Shown piece by piece: positions 1 to 8,937 of a stretch of 50,847 bases of DNA. A program made the position numbers and the translations under genes. Where the stretch lies: assembly GCA_947628095.1 (NCBI GenBank), contig CANQYO010000003.1, positions 1 through 50,847 of the forward strand, written 5' to 3'. The notes under the pieces are model-generated. The model was not told the DNA's origin and did no database searches. It worked only from the letters and a program-made list of their open reading frames with translations. The stretch's first letter is position 1. Every line of letters starts with the position of its first letter. This DNA is from an uncultured Bacilli bacterium (GTDB taxonomy: Bacteria; Bacillota_I; Bacilli_A; RF39; UBA660).

Positions 1-117
1 AACGCCCTTATTTTGGACGTTTCTCTTACATTCTCTTTTCACTTTCTGAAACTGGAATTTACTTTTTCATTTCACGAAAAAAATTAAAAAACTAAAATAA
101 TTTAAATAAATATGTAT

Positions 118-192
118 AAACAACTAATACCTACATATAATATTCTTGGTGAGTGATATTAATTATTATTCACCAGAAACACATAGTTGTTT
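118..192 (+). other. Possible structured RNA element at window edge
   Basis: A 9-bp outer stem (118-126 with 184-192) encloses an 11-bp hairpin (148-158 with 164-174, loop TTAAT). Two of the inner pairs are G-U only if the plus strand is the RNA, which favours a plus-strand transcript. It sits just before a bidirectional terminator. Bases 1-117 show no gene I can name; frame 1 is open from base 1 to a stop at 85-87 but has no recognisable product. Function unknown; it may simply be a nested hairpin in AT-rich DNA. Confidence 0.3.
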
Positions 193-200
193 CTATAATA

Positions 201-262
201 AAACTCTATCAAACTTTAAATTTATATTTATATGTAAATTTTTAGTTAGTATGATAGAGTTT
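201..262. terminator. Bidirectional intrinsic terminator downstream of tatD
   Basis: The arms AAACTCTATCA (201-211) and TGATAGAGTTT (252-262) are perfectly complementary, with further pairing inside the AT-rich loop. T-runs follow in both directions. It lies about 20 bases after the tatD stop, so it should end the metG-tatD transcript and any plus-strand transcript entering from the left edge. Confidence 0.7.
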
Positions 263-283
263 TTATTTATAAAAAACAAATAA

Positions 284-1051
284 TTAACTTATTCTATTGT
301 AAGTTCTTAATATATTTTGATTAGTTACCTTAATTATTTCTTCCCTGGAAATTCCCTTAATCTGACATAAATTATCACATATAATGCTTATATTTTTAGG
401 AGCATTTCTTTCTTTTCGAATAGGTTCAGGTGTTAAATAAGGACTATCTGTTTCAAGTACAATATTATCAAGAGGAATTTCTTTCAAAGTTTCCCTTAAC
501 TTAGTATTTTTAAAAGTAGATACTCCACCTATTCCTAGTAAACAACCAAGTTCAATATAACGTTTAGCATTTTCTAAAGCTTCTGTAAAACAATGAATTG
601 TAATACTTAAATCTTGATATTCTTTTAAAATATTATACGTATCATTAAAAGCAGCTCTTGAATGAATAACAACTGGTAATTTTAACTTTCTAGCTAAATC
701 AAGTTGTAAACGAAATATTCTTTGTTGTTCTTCCTTATTTTCTTTATTATGATAATAATCTAAACCAATTTCTCCAATACCAATTATTTTTTGATTATTT
801 TTTATTAAATCTTCTAAATAACTAATTGTTTGAGCATTAAAATCTTTAATCTCGTCAGGATGGATACCTATTGTTAGATAAATATTTGCATACTTTTTAA
901 TAATTTCTAAACCTTCATTAATTCCTTTTAAATCACAACCAGAAATAATAAAGTTAGAAACTCCACATTTATTTGCTTCTTCTAAAATACTTTCAATATT
1001 ATCAGTTAATTCTAAATGAAAATGTGTATCAGTTAAACCATTCTTATTCAT
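284..1051 (-). CDS. tatD: TatD family metal-dependent DNase
   Basis: TatD-type TIM-barrel hydrolase, a cytoplasmic metal-dependent nuclease. The metal ligands are all visible: DTHFH near the N-terminus, GEIGLDYY, then IHSR, IHCF and ETDSPYL. About 255 aa, normal for the family. I take the ATG at 1051 rather than an in-frame TTG at 1063; it overlaps the metG stop by 8 bases (ATGAATAA), which implies translational coupling. metG followed by tatD is the order seen in Bacillus (metS-yabD). The biological substrate of this family is still debated (DNA repair or turnover nuclease). Confidence 0.93.
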   Translation of the reverse strand: MNKNGLTDTHFHLELTDNIESILEEANKCGVSNFIISGCDLKGINEGLEIIKKYANIYLTIGIHPDEIKDFNAQTISYLEDLIKNNQKIIGIGEIGLDYYHNKENKEEQQRIFRLQLDLARKLKLPVVIHSRAAFNDTYNILKEYQDLSITIHCFTEALENAKRYIELGCLLGIGGVSTFKNTKLRETLKEIPLDNIVLETDSPYLTPEPIRKERNAPKNISIICDNLCQIKGISREEIIKVTNQNILRTYNRIS

Positions 1052-2576
1052 TTTTATTATCAACTCTCATGAAAATTGGCTTAAAATCATTTATATGAAT
1101 ACCAAGTTCAAGATTACCAAAAGTTGTAATACTTGAAATATCTTCATTCTTAGTATTCAATTGACGTAGGATTTCATTGGCTGTCCTTGGTAAATAAGGT
1201 TTTAATAAAATTGCTCCAATTCTAATTGCTTCTAGTAAGTTATATAAAACAGTTTTTAAAAGTTCAGTCTTACCTTCTTTAGCAAGTACCCAAGGCATTG
1301 TCTCGTCTATATATTTATTACATCTTCTAAATATTTCAAATATATAATCTAAAGCTTCAGGAACTTCTAATTTATCCATAGCTTCAACTACTTTATCATG
1401 AGTATTTATTACTAAATCAATTAAATCATTATCAAAAGATGTTGTTTCTTCTCCTTTTTTAATTTCACCATCAAAATATTTAGTTAACATAGATAACGTT
1501 CTATTTACTAAATTTCCAACAGTATTAGCTAAATCAGTATTATATCTTGTAATTAACAAATCTAAACTAAAATTACCATCACTTCCAAATGGAACTTCAC
1601 GAAGTAAATAATATCTTATAGCATCGACACCATAAGCTTTAATATATTCTCTTGGGTCTTCATAATTTCCCAAACTCTTAGATATTTTACCACCATTGAT
1701 AACTAACCAACCATGTCCAAATACTTGATGTGGTAATGGTAAATCTAAAGCCATTAAAATAGCTGGCCAAATAATTGTATGAAAACGAACTATTTCCTTT
1801 CCTACAATATGTAAATCAGCTGGCCAATATTTTTTAAACAACGTATCGTCAGAACTTAAATAACCTAATGCACTTATATAATTTGAAAGAGCATCTAACC
1901 AAACATAAACAACATGTTTTTCGTCAAATGTAACAGGTATTCCCCAATCAAATGAAGTACGAGAAACACATAAATCTTCAAGACCTGGTTTTATAAAATT
2001 ATTAATCATTTCATTCTTTCTAGAAACTGGTTGAATAAACTCAGGATGTGTTTCTATATATTCTAATAATCTATCTTGATATTTACTTAATTTAAAGAAA
2101 TATGCTTCTTCACGAACTAAATTAACTTCTCTTCCACAATCTGGACATTTACCATCAACTAATTGAGTTTCAGTCCAAAAAGATTCACATGGTGTACAAT
2201 AAAGTCCTTTATATTCTCCTTTATAAATATCTCCTTTATCATATAATTTCTTAAAGATTTTTTGAACTGCACGGACATGTTCTTCGTCCGTTGTTCTTAT
2301 AAATTTATCATAAGAAATATCTAAACATTTCCATAAATCTTTAGCATTTTCAATAACCTTATCTACATATTCTTGAGGTGTTACCCCACTTTCTATAGCT
2401 TTTTTTTGAATTTTTAAACCATGTTCATCACTTCCAGTTAAGAAATAAACATCATATCCTTCTTGTTTTTTAAAACGAGCTATACTATCTGCTACTACTG
2501 TCGTATAACAATGTCCAATATGAAAATTTGCAGAAGGATAATATATTGGAGTTGTTATATAATATTTTTTTTCCAT
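1044..2576 (-). CDS. metG: Methionyl-tRNA synthetase, short form
   Basis: Charges tRNA-Met with methionine; class I aminoacyl-tRNA synthetase. The HIGH signature appears as FHIGH near residue 18 and the KMSKS loop as KISKS (GGKISKSLGN). A zinc knuckle region carries CTPC and CPDC pairs. At 510 aa it ends after the anticodon-binding helical domain and lacks the C-terminal tRNA-binding/dimerisation (Trbp111-like) extension present in the ~660-aa Bacillus enzyme. The start is supported by AAAGGGTG upstream. Expression is predicted to be controlled by a T-box leader, and the gene is coupled to tatD by overlap. Confidence 0.96.
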   Translation of the reverse strand: MEKKYYITTPIYYPSANFHIGHCYTTVVADSIARFKKQEGYDVYFLTGSDEHGLKIQKKAIESGVTPQEYVDKVIENAKDLWKCLDISYDKFIRTTDEEHVRAVQKIFKKLYDKGDIYKGEYKGLYCTPCESFWTETQLVDGKCPDCGREVNLVREEAYFFKLSKYQDRLLEYIETHPEFIQPVSRKNEMINNFIKPGLEDLCVSRTSFDWGIPVTFDEKHVVYVWLDALSNYISALGYLSSDDTLFKKYWPADLHIVGKEIVRFHTIIWPAILMALDLPLPHQVFGHGWLVINGGKISKSLGNYEDPREYIKAYGVDAIRYYLLREVPFGSDGNFSLDLLITRYNTDLANTVGNLVNRTLSMLTKYFDGEIKKGEETTSFDNDLIDLVINTHDKVVEAMDKLEVPEALDYIFEIFRRCNKYIDETMPWVLAKEGKTELLKTVLYNLLEAIRIGAILLKPYLPRTANEILRQLNTKNEDISSITTFGNLELGIHINDFKPIFMRVDNKNE

Positions 2577-2667
2577 AATTCACCCTTTACATAAAATACC
2601 TTTCTTCTAATTTTATTTTTAAATTTATTAAAAGTTACACATCCGTTTCATATTCACCTCATAAAAA

Positions 2668-2860
2668 AACGAGTTCTTCCTAAAGGACGAAAAACTCGTG
2701 GTACCACCTTAATTTACATATTTCTATGCCTCAAACTTTTTAACGCAAGTAACGTGTTTCCAAGCTCCAAAACCATCTTCAATTTTAAATTTTTGTTTTT
2801 CTCACCAACCAAAACATCTCTTAAAAAATCTAAAATTTACTCATTTCTTCTTTGCTTTAT
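2668..2860 (-). promoter_or_regulatory. T-box riboswitch upstream of metG
   Basis: On the minus strand the T-box core AAGGTGGTACCACG is at 2710-2697, followed at once by a terminator stem (2698-2670) and a T-run. The T-box would pair to form the antiterminator when uncharged tRNA binds. Further upstream lies a Stem I-like region with GAGATG and GGTGAGA elements. A candidate specifier ATG (Met) is at 2776-2774, consistent with the gene controlled. The specifier position is inferred from motif order, not from a full fold. Confidence 0.9.
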
Positions 2861-2866
2861 GCATGT

Positions 2867-2895
2867 ATTCTATCATAAAAAAATAAACTATTCAA
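2867..2895 (-). promoter_or_regulatory. Predicted promoter of the metG T-box transcript
   Basis: TTGAAT (2895-2890) and TAGAAT (2872-2867) are separated by 17 bases on the minus strand. The -35 overlaps the last codons of spoVT. The predicted start near 2860 gives a leader of about 280 bases, a normal T-box length. Confidence 0.6.
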
Positions 2896-3409
2896 GATAT
2901 TTATCTAAAAATAATTCCATGATTTTAAATATTTCTAAATCTTCTTTAGTAATATTATTCTCTGATAACATAATTAAAAGTCCTACTGTATCTCCATTTT
3001 TAATAATTGTTTTTATATTATAAGCAACAGTAATTGCCTCTTTATCATTTATTAAAGTTAAAGAAATTGGTTCTGTTTCTAAAACATCACTTCTCGTATC
3101 TATTAAATGACTAAGATAAGGACTAATAAATTTTCCTTTTAATTCCTGATATTTATATGGTGTTAAAACAATAGAACTTAAATCTGTAAAAAATATATAT
3201 TTTTCTTTAACATTTTCAATTACTGAAATTAAATTAGCAAGGGCAATATCATATTTATCTATATTTGAATAACGATTTAAAATAATACTATCGTTTGAAA
3301 CATTTATTTCAACTTGTTCATTTTCTTTTATTTTTAAAACTTTTCTAATTTCTTTTGGTATAACTATTCTTCCTAAACTATCAACTCTTCTTACCATACC
3401 TGTTGCCAA
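2888..3409 (-). CDS. spoVT: SpoVT-like AbrB-family transcriptional regulator
   Basis: DNA-binding regulator with an N-terminal AbrB swapped-hairpin domain (RRVDSLGRIVIPKEIRKVL) and a C-terminal GAF-like domain, the SpoVT architecture. In Bacillus SpoVT tunes sigma-G dependent genes in the forespore. I choose the TTG at 3409: it has GGGTGAT five bases upstream and gives MATGMVRRVD, matching the SpoVT N-terminus; a GTG at 3418 would overlap the ribosome site. About 173 aa, close to the 178 aa of B. subtilis SpoVT. It lies in the mfd-spoVT order seen in Bacillus. Whether this organism sporulates cannot be told from the window. Confidence 0.88.
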   Translation of the reverse strand: MATGMVRRVDSLGRIVIPKEIRKVLKIKENEQVEINVSNDSIILNRYSNIDKYDIALANLISVIENVKEKYIFFTDLSSIVLTPYKYQELKGKFISPYLSHLIDTRSDVLETEPISLTLINDKEAITVAYNIKTIIKNGDTVGLLIMLSENNITKEDLEIFKIMELFLDKYLE

Positions 3410-3479
3410 ATTAATCACCCAATTTTAGTATTGATTAAAATTTAATAATTATACAAAAAAATGAAGAAATATAAGAATT

Positions 3480-4073
3480 TTATATTTCTCCAACAGTATT
3501 TTTATTAAGTTCTAAATATTTAGAATAAGTTTCTTTAAAAGTATTAATTAAAATTGTATCACGAGTTTTAACAATATCTAAAACTTTTTCATTTAAGTTA
3601 GTAATAAATATTTCATTTAAATAAGAATTTAAGCGTTTATTTTTAAATTCTTCCTTAATGTATTTTTTAATTGAATTTTCTAAAAGTTCAATTAATTCTT
3701 TTGAATATTCACTTAACTCTTCTTTAAATGAATTTAGATTTTCATTCAATTTTATTTTAAATACATCAATATTAGCTATTAAATCTAAGTTAGATTTTAA
3801 ATATTTACTTTTAGAATTAATTAAATTCATTAATTTTTCCTGATAGGAATTAACAAATATTTGAATTTGTTTAGTTATTTCTTCTTTATTAGTAAAACTT
3901 TCATTTATTTCAAGAATTTTTAAATTTACAGTATCGGGAATAGAATTCAAGAGATTATCAATTGCTAAAATTAGAACTTCCATATTATTGTCAATATCAA
4001 GATTTAGTTTATTTAAGTATATTTCTTTATTTTTTACTTCTAACTGCTTCTTAACATCTTCTTCTTTTTCCAT
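3480..4073 (-). CDS. Hypothetical helical protein
   Basis: A 197-aa protein I do not recognise. It is rich in Lys, Glu, Asn, Leu and Ile with almost no Gly or Pro and no Cys, and reads as long amphipathic helices, probably coiled coil. There is no signal peptide or membrane segment, so it is probably cytoplasmic. A clear ribosome site (GAAAGGG) precedes the ATG. It sits between popT and spoVT, where Bacillus has other genes, and appears to be lineage-specific. Confidence 0.65.
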   Translation of the reverse strand: MEKEEDVKKQLEVKNKEIYLNKLNLDIDNNMEVLILAIDNLLNSIPDTVNLKILEINESFTNKEEITKQIQIFVNSYQEKLMNLINSKSKYLKSNLDLIANIDVFKIKLNENLNSFKEELSEYSKELIELLENSIKKYIKEEFKNKRLNSYLNEIFITNLNEKVLDIVKTRDTILINTFKETYSKYLELNKNTVGEI

Positions 4074-4164
4074 ATTAACCCTTTCTATTATTCAATTTAC
4101 AAGAATAGCATAGCAATTTTTAATAAAAAAGTCAAATTTAAAAAAAATTAAGACTTTTTAAATC

Positions 4165-5010
4165 TTAATTTTCAAGTTCACCCATTTTATAAGCAAGAAG
4201 GAAGCCAACTATAAACAAAACGGCCGCTACTAAAGCTTCAATTATAGAAAAGCTAGTTGCTAAAAGAGGGTAAATAATAGCAATAATAGAAGCTAAGACA
4301 AAACCAAGAACGCCATAATAGGTTTTAGTTTCATATTTCTTCAATAAAAATTCAATTAATTTAGCCACTAAGATTATACCAATTATTACTCCAAGACCAA
4401 ATGGTGCTAAGATTAAAAAGTTATGTCCTAATAAACTAAAATTAGTTAAACTACGAATTGTATCAATAAGAGGTTTATAATAACCTAAAAACATTAAAAC
4501 AAAAGAACCACTTATACCAGGAATAATCATTGTAGAAGATGCAAGCATTCCAACTAAAAATAAAATTACATAACCACCAAAAGTTAAATTATTAAAACTA
4601 ACAACCAAATCTCCTGATTTTAAAAAGGTTAAAACTGTAATTAAAACAAATGTTAAAGCAAAAATTAACCAATTACTAATACTTTTCTTTTTAGTATTTA
4701 CTTTCTTCCATAAAACAGGTATTCCCCCTAAAATTAAACCTATGAAAAACAAAGTTGTTGCAAAGGGAAATTTATCTAAACTTATTCCGATAATCTTACT
4801 AAACAATAAAATAGCTAATACAAGTCCTATGGCAATTGGTAATAAAAATTTTAGATTTTTCTTGAAATTTTGAAAGAAATGACTGATTGTTTCAATTAAT
4901 TCTTCGTATATTCCAAGCGTAATCATTAATGTTCCCCCACTTACACCTGGAATTACATTAGCAAGTCCTATAAACATTCCTTTAATAATTAACATTATAT
5001 TTTTTTTCAT
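4165..5010 (-). CDS. popT: DUF368 membrane protein, polyprenyl-phosphate transporter
   Basis: Integral membrane protein of the DUF368 family, members of which have been shown to recycle undecaprenyl phosphate across the membrane for cell-envelope synthesis. The hallmark repeated motif is visible twice: NVIPGVSGGT near residue 20 and MIIPGISGSF near residue 160, fitting an inverted-repeat fold. About eight hydrophobic segments; 281 aa is typical. The start is backed by AAAGGAG. The name follows the family assignment; the substrate in this organism is inferred. Confidence 0.85.
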   Translation of the reverse strand: MKKNIMLIIKGMFIGLANVIPGVSGGTLMITLGIYEELIETISHFFQNFKKNLKFLLPIAIGLVLAILLFSKIIGISLDKFPFATTLFFIGLILGGIPVLWKKVNTKKKSISNWLIFALTFVLITVLTFLKSGDLVVSFNNLTFGGYVILFLVGMLASSTMIIPGISGSFVLMFLGYYKPLIDTIRSLTNFSLLGHNFLILAPFGLGVIIGIILVAKLIEFLLKKYETKTYYGVLGFVLASIIAIIYPLLATSFSIIEALVAAVLFIVGFLLAYKMGELEN

Positions 5011-5072
5011 AATACTCCTTTATTTATCTCTTCTTAATTATATTATTTTTTAACTTAAATAGAAACTATTTT

Positions 5073-8000
5073 TTAAGATTTTAATAAATCTATTAAATAA
5101 TAAATTGGATGTTTTTCTAAATTAGTTGTTATAAGAGTTACAAAAAGTCTAAAATGTTGATAACTAAATTTAAAATTACGACTTATTTCATAAGCTTTCA
5201 TGAATAATTCGTCTCCATTTATTTCTTTAGTTTTTTCAATACTAAATATTAATTCTATTTTATTTTTCTCTTCATGTACTTCTTCAATTCCAGCTTGTTT
5301 AGCTAATTTTTCAAACCATTCTTCTTGCATATAAATTAACATATCTTCATTTATCTTACCAAATCTATCTTCAAGTTCAGCTTTAATATCTTTTAATTTA
5401 TCATAAGAATTAATTGTATTGATTAATTTATGAATTTCAATCTTTAAATCATTATCTGAAACATAATTCTCGTCAATATGAGTTGAAACATTAATTAAAG
5501 GTTTTTCTTCTTTAACAACTTCTTCAACTATTTCTTCACCTTTTAAACGTTTTACTTCGTCATTTAAGATTTTTAAATATAAATCTATTCCTACTGTATC
5601 AATAAAACCAGCTTGTTCACTTCCTAATATATCACCAGCTCCACGAATTGATAAATCACGACTAGCAATTGAATAACCACTTCCAAGTTCTGTAAATTCT
5701 TTTAAAACATTTAAACGTTTAATAGCTGCTTCAGTTAACATTTTACGTTCAGGATACATTAAATAAGCATAAGCAATTTTATCACTTCTACCTACTCGTC
5801 CTCTAATTTGATATAATTGAGCAAGTCCAAAGCAATTAGCATCTAAAACAATTAACGTATTAGCATTAGCTATATCAATTCCTGTTTCAATTATAGTTGT
5901 ACAAAGTAAAATATCATATTCATGATTAATAAATTTTAACATTCTATCTTCAAGTTCAATTTTACTTAATTTTCCATGAGCCACAATAATTCTAGCACTA
6001 GGAACTAATTTTTGAATTTCTTCTTTTTTAGCTTCTATTGTTTCAACCCGATTATAAAGAATAAATACTTGCCCATCTCGACTAATTTCTTTAACAATGG
6101 CATCTTTAATAATTTCTTCTTGCTCATAAACAACATAGGTTTGAACAGGAAATCTATTAACTGGTGGAGTTTCAATTACTGAAATAGACCTAATTCCAAC
6201 AATAGACATTTGTAAAGTTCTTGGAATAGGAGTAGCTGTTAAAGTCAAAACATCAACTGATGCTTTATATTCACGTAATTTTTCTTTATGAGCTACTCCA
6301 AATCTTTGTTCTTCGTCAATTATCAATAACCCTAAATTTTTAGGTTTTATATCATTACTTAATAAACGATGTGTTCCAATTACTAAATCATAAGTTCCAT
6401 TTTTTAAACCTTCTGTTATTTCTTTTGCTTGTTTAGGAGTTGTAAATCGATTTAAAAGTCCTATTTTGATTGGAAAATTTTTAAATCTCTCAACTGCACT
6501 TTGATATTGCTGGTTAGATAAAATAGTTGTTGGGCATAAATAAAGAACTTGTTTAGCATCATATACTGCTTTAAATATAGCTCGAAAAGCAACTTCCGTT
6601 TTACCAAACCCTACATCTCCACATAGAAGTCTATCCATTGGATGGCTATCTTCCATATCTTTTTTTATTTCTAAAAAAGCTTTAATTTGGTCTTTCGTTG
6701 GAGTATAAATAAATTCATTATAAAACTCTTCATGATAACTAGTATCTTTAGAAAAAGCAAAACCTTGTTGCATTTCTCTTTCAGCATAAATATGAATTAA
6801 TTTAGCTGCTATATCATGTACTTTATTAATAATTCTTTGTTTATTCTTTTTCCATTCCAAACTTCCTAAGCCATTAACTTTAGGAACCATCCCTTCTTTA
6901 CCAGAATATTTACTAATTAAATCTATTTTTTCAACTGGAATATATAGTTTATCGTCACCTTTATATAAAATCTCTAAATAATCTTTTTTTAAAGAATTAA
7001 CTGTTAAAGTTTTAATTCCATTATAAATACCTATTCCATTAATACTATGAACGATATAATCTCCTACTTCTAATTTATTTATATTATTTATTTTAGTAGC
7101 ATATTTAAACTTAGTTTTATACTTATGCTTTTTAGTTTGCATATTAAATAAATCAGCACTTGTTAAAATAATACGATTATCATATATAAACCCTTTTTGT
7201 AAATCTAAAGTAATGATATTAACAATATCAAAATTTAAATTATCAGTAGTTGTTAGTATGTATGGAACTTCAAGATACTTAATAAAATTTTTAATTTGAT
7301 ACTCTTTTAAACAAATAATTACCTGTTTTTTAGAAGCTAAAGCTTGTTTTAAATAATTATTAATTGCTTCAATATTTTCATGAAATTTAGGTGCTTCAGT
7401 GACTTTAAAATCATGTTCTTCAATAAATTTATGATTAACAACTAAATTATCAAGACTTAAGTAATGAATAACTTTATTACTATCTAAAATATCTAAATTA
7501 AACATATAATTACCATGATAATCTTTATCTCCTTCATGATAACTTTTTATTTCTTCTTGTATTTTCTGATATGCAGTAGATATTCTTGTATAGTCTTTAA
7601 CAACTGTTAAATGTTTATCTAAATAGCCTTCTATATTAGTAATTTCTTTATTATAAAAAGGTAAATTCTTTTGCTCTTTAGATACTTCTTGACTATTATC
7701 ATCTAATAAAAACTCTGTATAAGGGTAAATAGTTATTTCTTTTATTTCTTTCAAAGATTTTTGAGTTTCTTCGTCAAATATACGAATGGAATCTATTTCA
7801 TCACCAAAAAATTCTAAACGAATTGGATGGTTATTAGAAACAGGAAAGATATCGATTATAAAACCTCTAACTCCTAATTCTCCAGTAGTCGTTACTATTG
7901 TTTCACGTTTATAACCCATATTAAATAGTTTTAAAACTAAGTCTTTAGGGTTTATTTCTTCACCTATTTTTAAAGTAAGAATATTTGAAAGATAAGTTTT

Positions 8001-8354
8001 TTTACTTGGTAAATATCTTAAATATCCCATTAAATGAGTAATAACTATTTTTTTAGATTCTAAAATTAATTCATTTAAAGTTTCTAATCTGGTAACCATT
8101 AAATCAGGACTGGAACTAATAGCAACACTAGTTAAAAAATCGTCCATTGGAAAAAATAAGACATCTTTAGTTATATTACTTAAAATATTTAATAAATTAC
8201 TAGCCTCTGTGATATTACTAGTTAAAACTAAAATACCTTTATTTGAAGTTTTAAGTTTTTTTACTAACCAAAGGCAAAAAGACTCATCAGTCATTCCTGA
8301 TAAGCCAACATTTTCTTCTTGTTTTATATTAAATATATCAAATAAATTATGCAT
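5073..8354 (-). CDS. mfd: Transcription-repair coupling factor Mfd
   Basis: ATP-dependent translocase that removes stalled RNA polymerase at DNA lesions and recruits UvrA. Domains in order: a UvrB-like N-terminal module (to about residue 330), a CarD-like RNA polymerase interaction domain (KLEVGDYIVHSINGIGIYNG), then the RecG-like motor with Walker A GDVGFGKTE, DEEQRFG and the RGAGDILGSEQAG translocation motif, and a C-terminal UvrA-binding module. At 1093 aa it is slightly shorter than the Bacillus protein (~1177 aa). Its ATG overlaps the pth stop as TAATG, so the two are coupled, as in the pth-mfd neighbourhood of Bacillus. Confidence 0.97.
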   Translation of the reverse strand: MHNLFDIFNIKQEENVGLSGMTDESFCLWLVKKLKTSNKGILVLTSNITEASNLLNILSNITKDVLFFPMDDFLTSVAISSSPDLMVTRLETLNELILESKKIVITHLMGYLRYLPSKKTYLSNILTLKIGEEINPKDLVLKLFNMGYKRETIVTTTGELGVRGFIIDIFPVSNNHPIRLEFFGDEIDSIRIFDEETQKSLKEIKEITIYPYTEFLLDDNSQEVSKEQKNLPFYNKEITNIEGYLDKHLTVVKDYTRISTAYQKIQEEIKSYHEGDKDYHGNYMFNLDILDSNKVIHYLSLDNLVVNHKFIEEHDFKVTEAPKFHENIEAINNYLKQALASKKQVIICLKEYQIKNFIKYLEVPYILTTTDNLNFDIVNIITLDLQKGFIYDNRIILTSADLFNMQTKKHKYKTKFKYATKINNINKLEVGDYIVHSINGIGIYNGIKTLTVNSLKKDYLEILYKGDDKLYIPVEKIDLISKYSGKEGMVPKVNGLGSLEWKKNKQRIINKVHDIAAKLIHIYAEREMQQGFAFSKDTSYHEEFYNEFIYTPTKDQIKAFLEIKKDMEDSHPMDRLLCGDVGFGKTEVAFRAIFKAVYDAKQVLYLCPTTILSNQQYQSAVERFKNFPIKIGLLNRFTTPKQAKEITEGLKNGTYDLVIGTHRLLSNDIKPKNLGLLIIDEEQRFGVAHKEKLREYKASVDVLTLTATPIPRTLQMSIVGIRSISVIETPPVNRFPVQTYVVYEQEEIIKDAIVKEISRDGQVFILYNRVETIEAKKEEIQKLVPSARIIVAHGKLSKIELEDRMLKFINHEYDILLCTTIIETGIDIANANTLIVLDANCFGLAQLYQIRGRVGRSDKIAYAYLMYPERKMLTEAAIKRLNVLKEFTELGSGYSIASRDLSIRGAGDILGSEQAGFIDTVGIDLYLKILNDEVKRLKGEEIVEEVVKEEKPLINVSTHIDENYVSDNDLKIEIHKLINTINSYDKLKDIKAELEDRFGKINEDMLIYMQEEWFEKLAKQAGIEEVHEEKNKIELIFSIEKTKEINGDELFMKAYEISRNFKFSYQHFRLFVTLITTNLEKHPIYYLIDLLKS

Positions 8355-8914
8355 TATATTCTCCTATTATATTCTGCCATTAATCTATCAAACGACATAG
8401 TAAAATAGTCGTCTAAAATATTCATAATTAAGGGTTCGAGTTGAGTAAAAACCAACATTTCTTCTCTATTAAAATTACCTAATACATAATCTTTAGTATC
8501 TATCTCTTTATTATTAGAAATTCCTATCTTTAATCTTTTAAAATCTTCACCTATATAGTTAATTATATTTTTTATACCATTATGTCCCCCACTTGAACCT
8601 TGGCTTTTTAATTTAAGTGAACCTAAAGGAATATCTAAATCGTCATGAATTACCAAAATATCAGAATTCTCTATTTTATAATAATTTTTAAATTTAACAA
8701 CAACTTCACCCGATAAATTCATAAATGATAAAGGTTTTAAAAAGATTACATCTTGATTACGATACTTAGTTTTTAAATATAACCCATTAAATTTCTCTTT
8801 AAATTCCCCTAAATTCTTTTCTTTAATAAATAAATCAAGGAATTTAAAACCAACATTATGTCTTGTATTTTGATATTCTAAACCAGGGTTTCCAAGTCCT
8901 ACAATTAATTTCAT
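8354..8914 (-). CDS. pth: Peptidyl-tRNA hydrolase
   Basis: Releases tRNA from peptidyl-tRNAs that drop off the ribosome. The N-terminal GLGNPGLEYQNTRHNVGF holds the catalytic His and Asn, and HDDLDIPLG and GSSGGHNGIKNI are the other family signatures. 186 aa, normal length. It starts at an ATG preceded by AAAGGAGG and ends overlapping mfd by one base. Confidence 0.97.
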   Translation of the reverse strand: MKLIVGLGNPGLEYQNTRHNVGFKFLDLFIKEKNLGEFKEKFNGLYLKTKYRNQDVIFLKPLSFMNLSGEVVVKFKNYYKIENSDILVIHDDLDIPLGSLKLKSQGSSGGHNGIKNIINYIGEDFKRLKIGISNNKEIDTKDYVLGNFNREEMLVFTQLEPLIMNILDDYFTMSFDRLMAEYNRRI

Positions 8915-8937
8915 AATTCCTCCTTTATTTTTTATTT

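Noticed and set aside
1-87. Open frame running in from the left edge
   Set aside because: Only 28 codons are visible, with no motif and no support from codon use; cannot be called a gene end.
2754-3023. Plus-strand ORF of 89 codons
   Set aside because: It lies antisense to the T-box leader and spoVT and its product is a low-complexity Phe/Ser/Lys string; a shadow reading.
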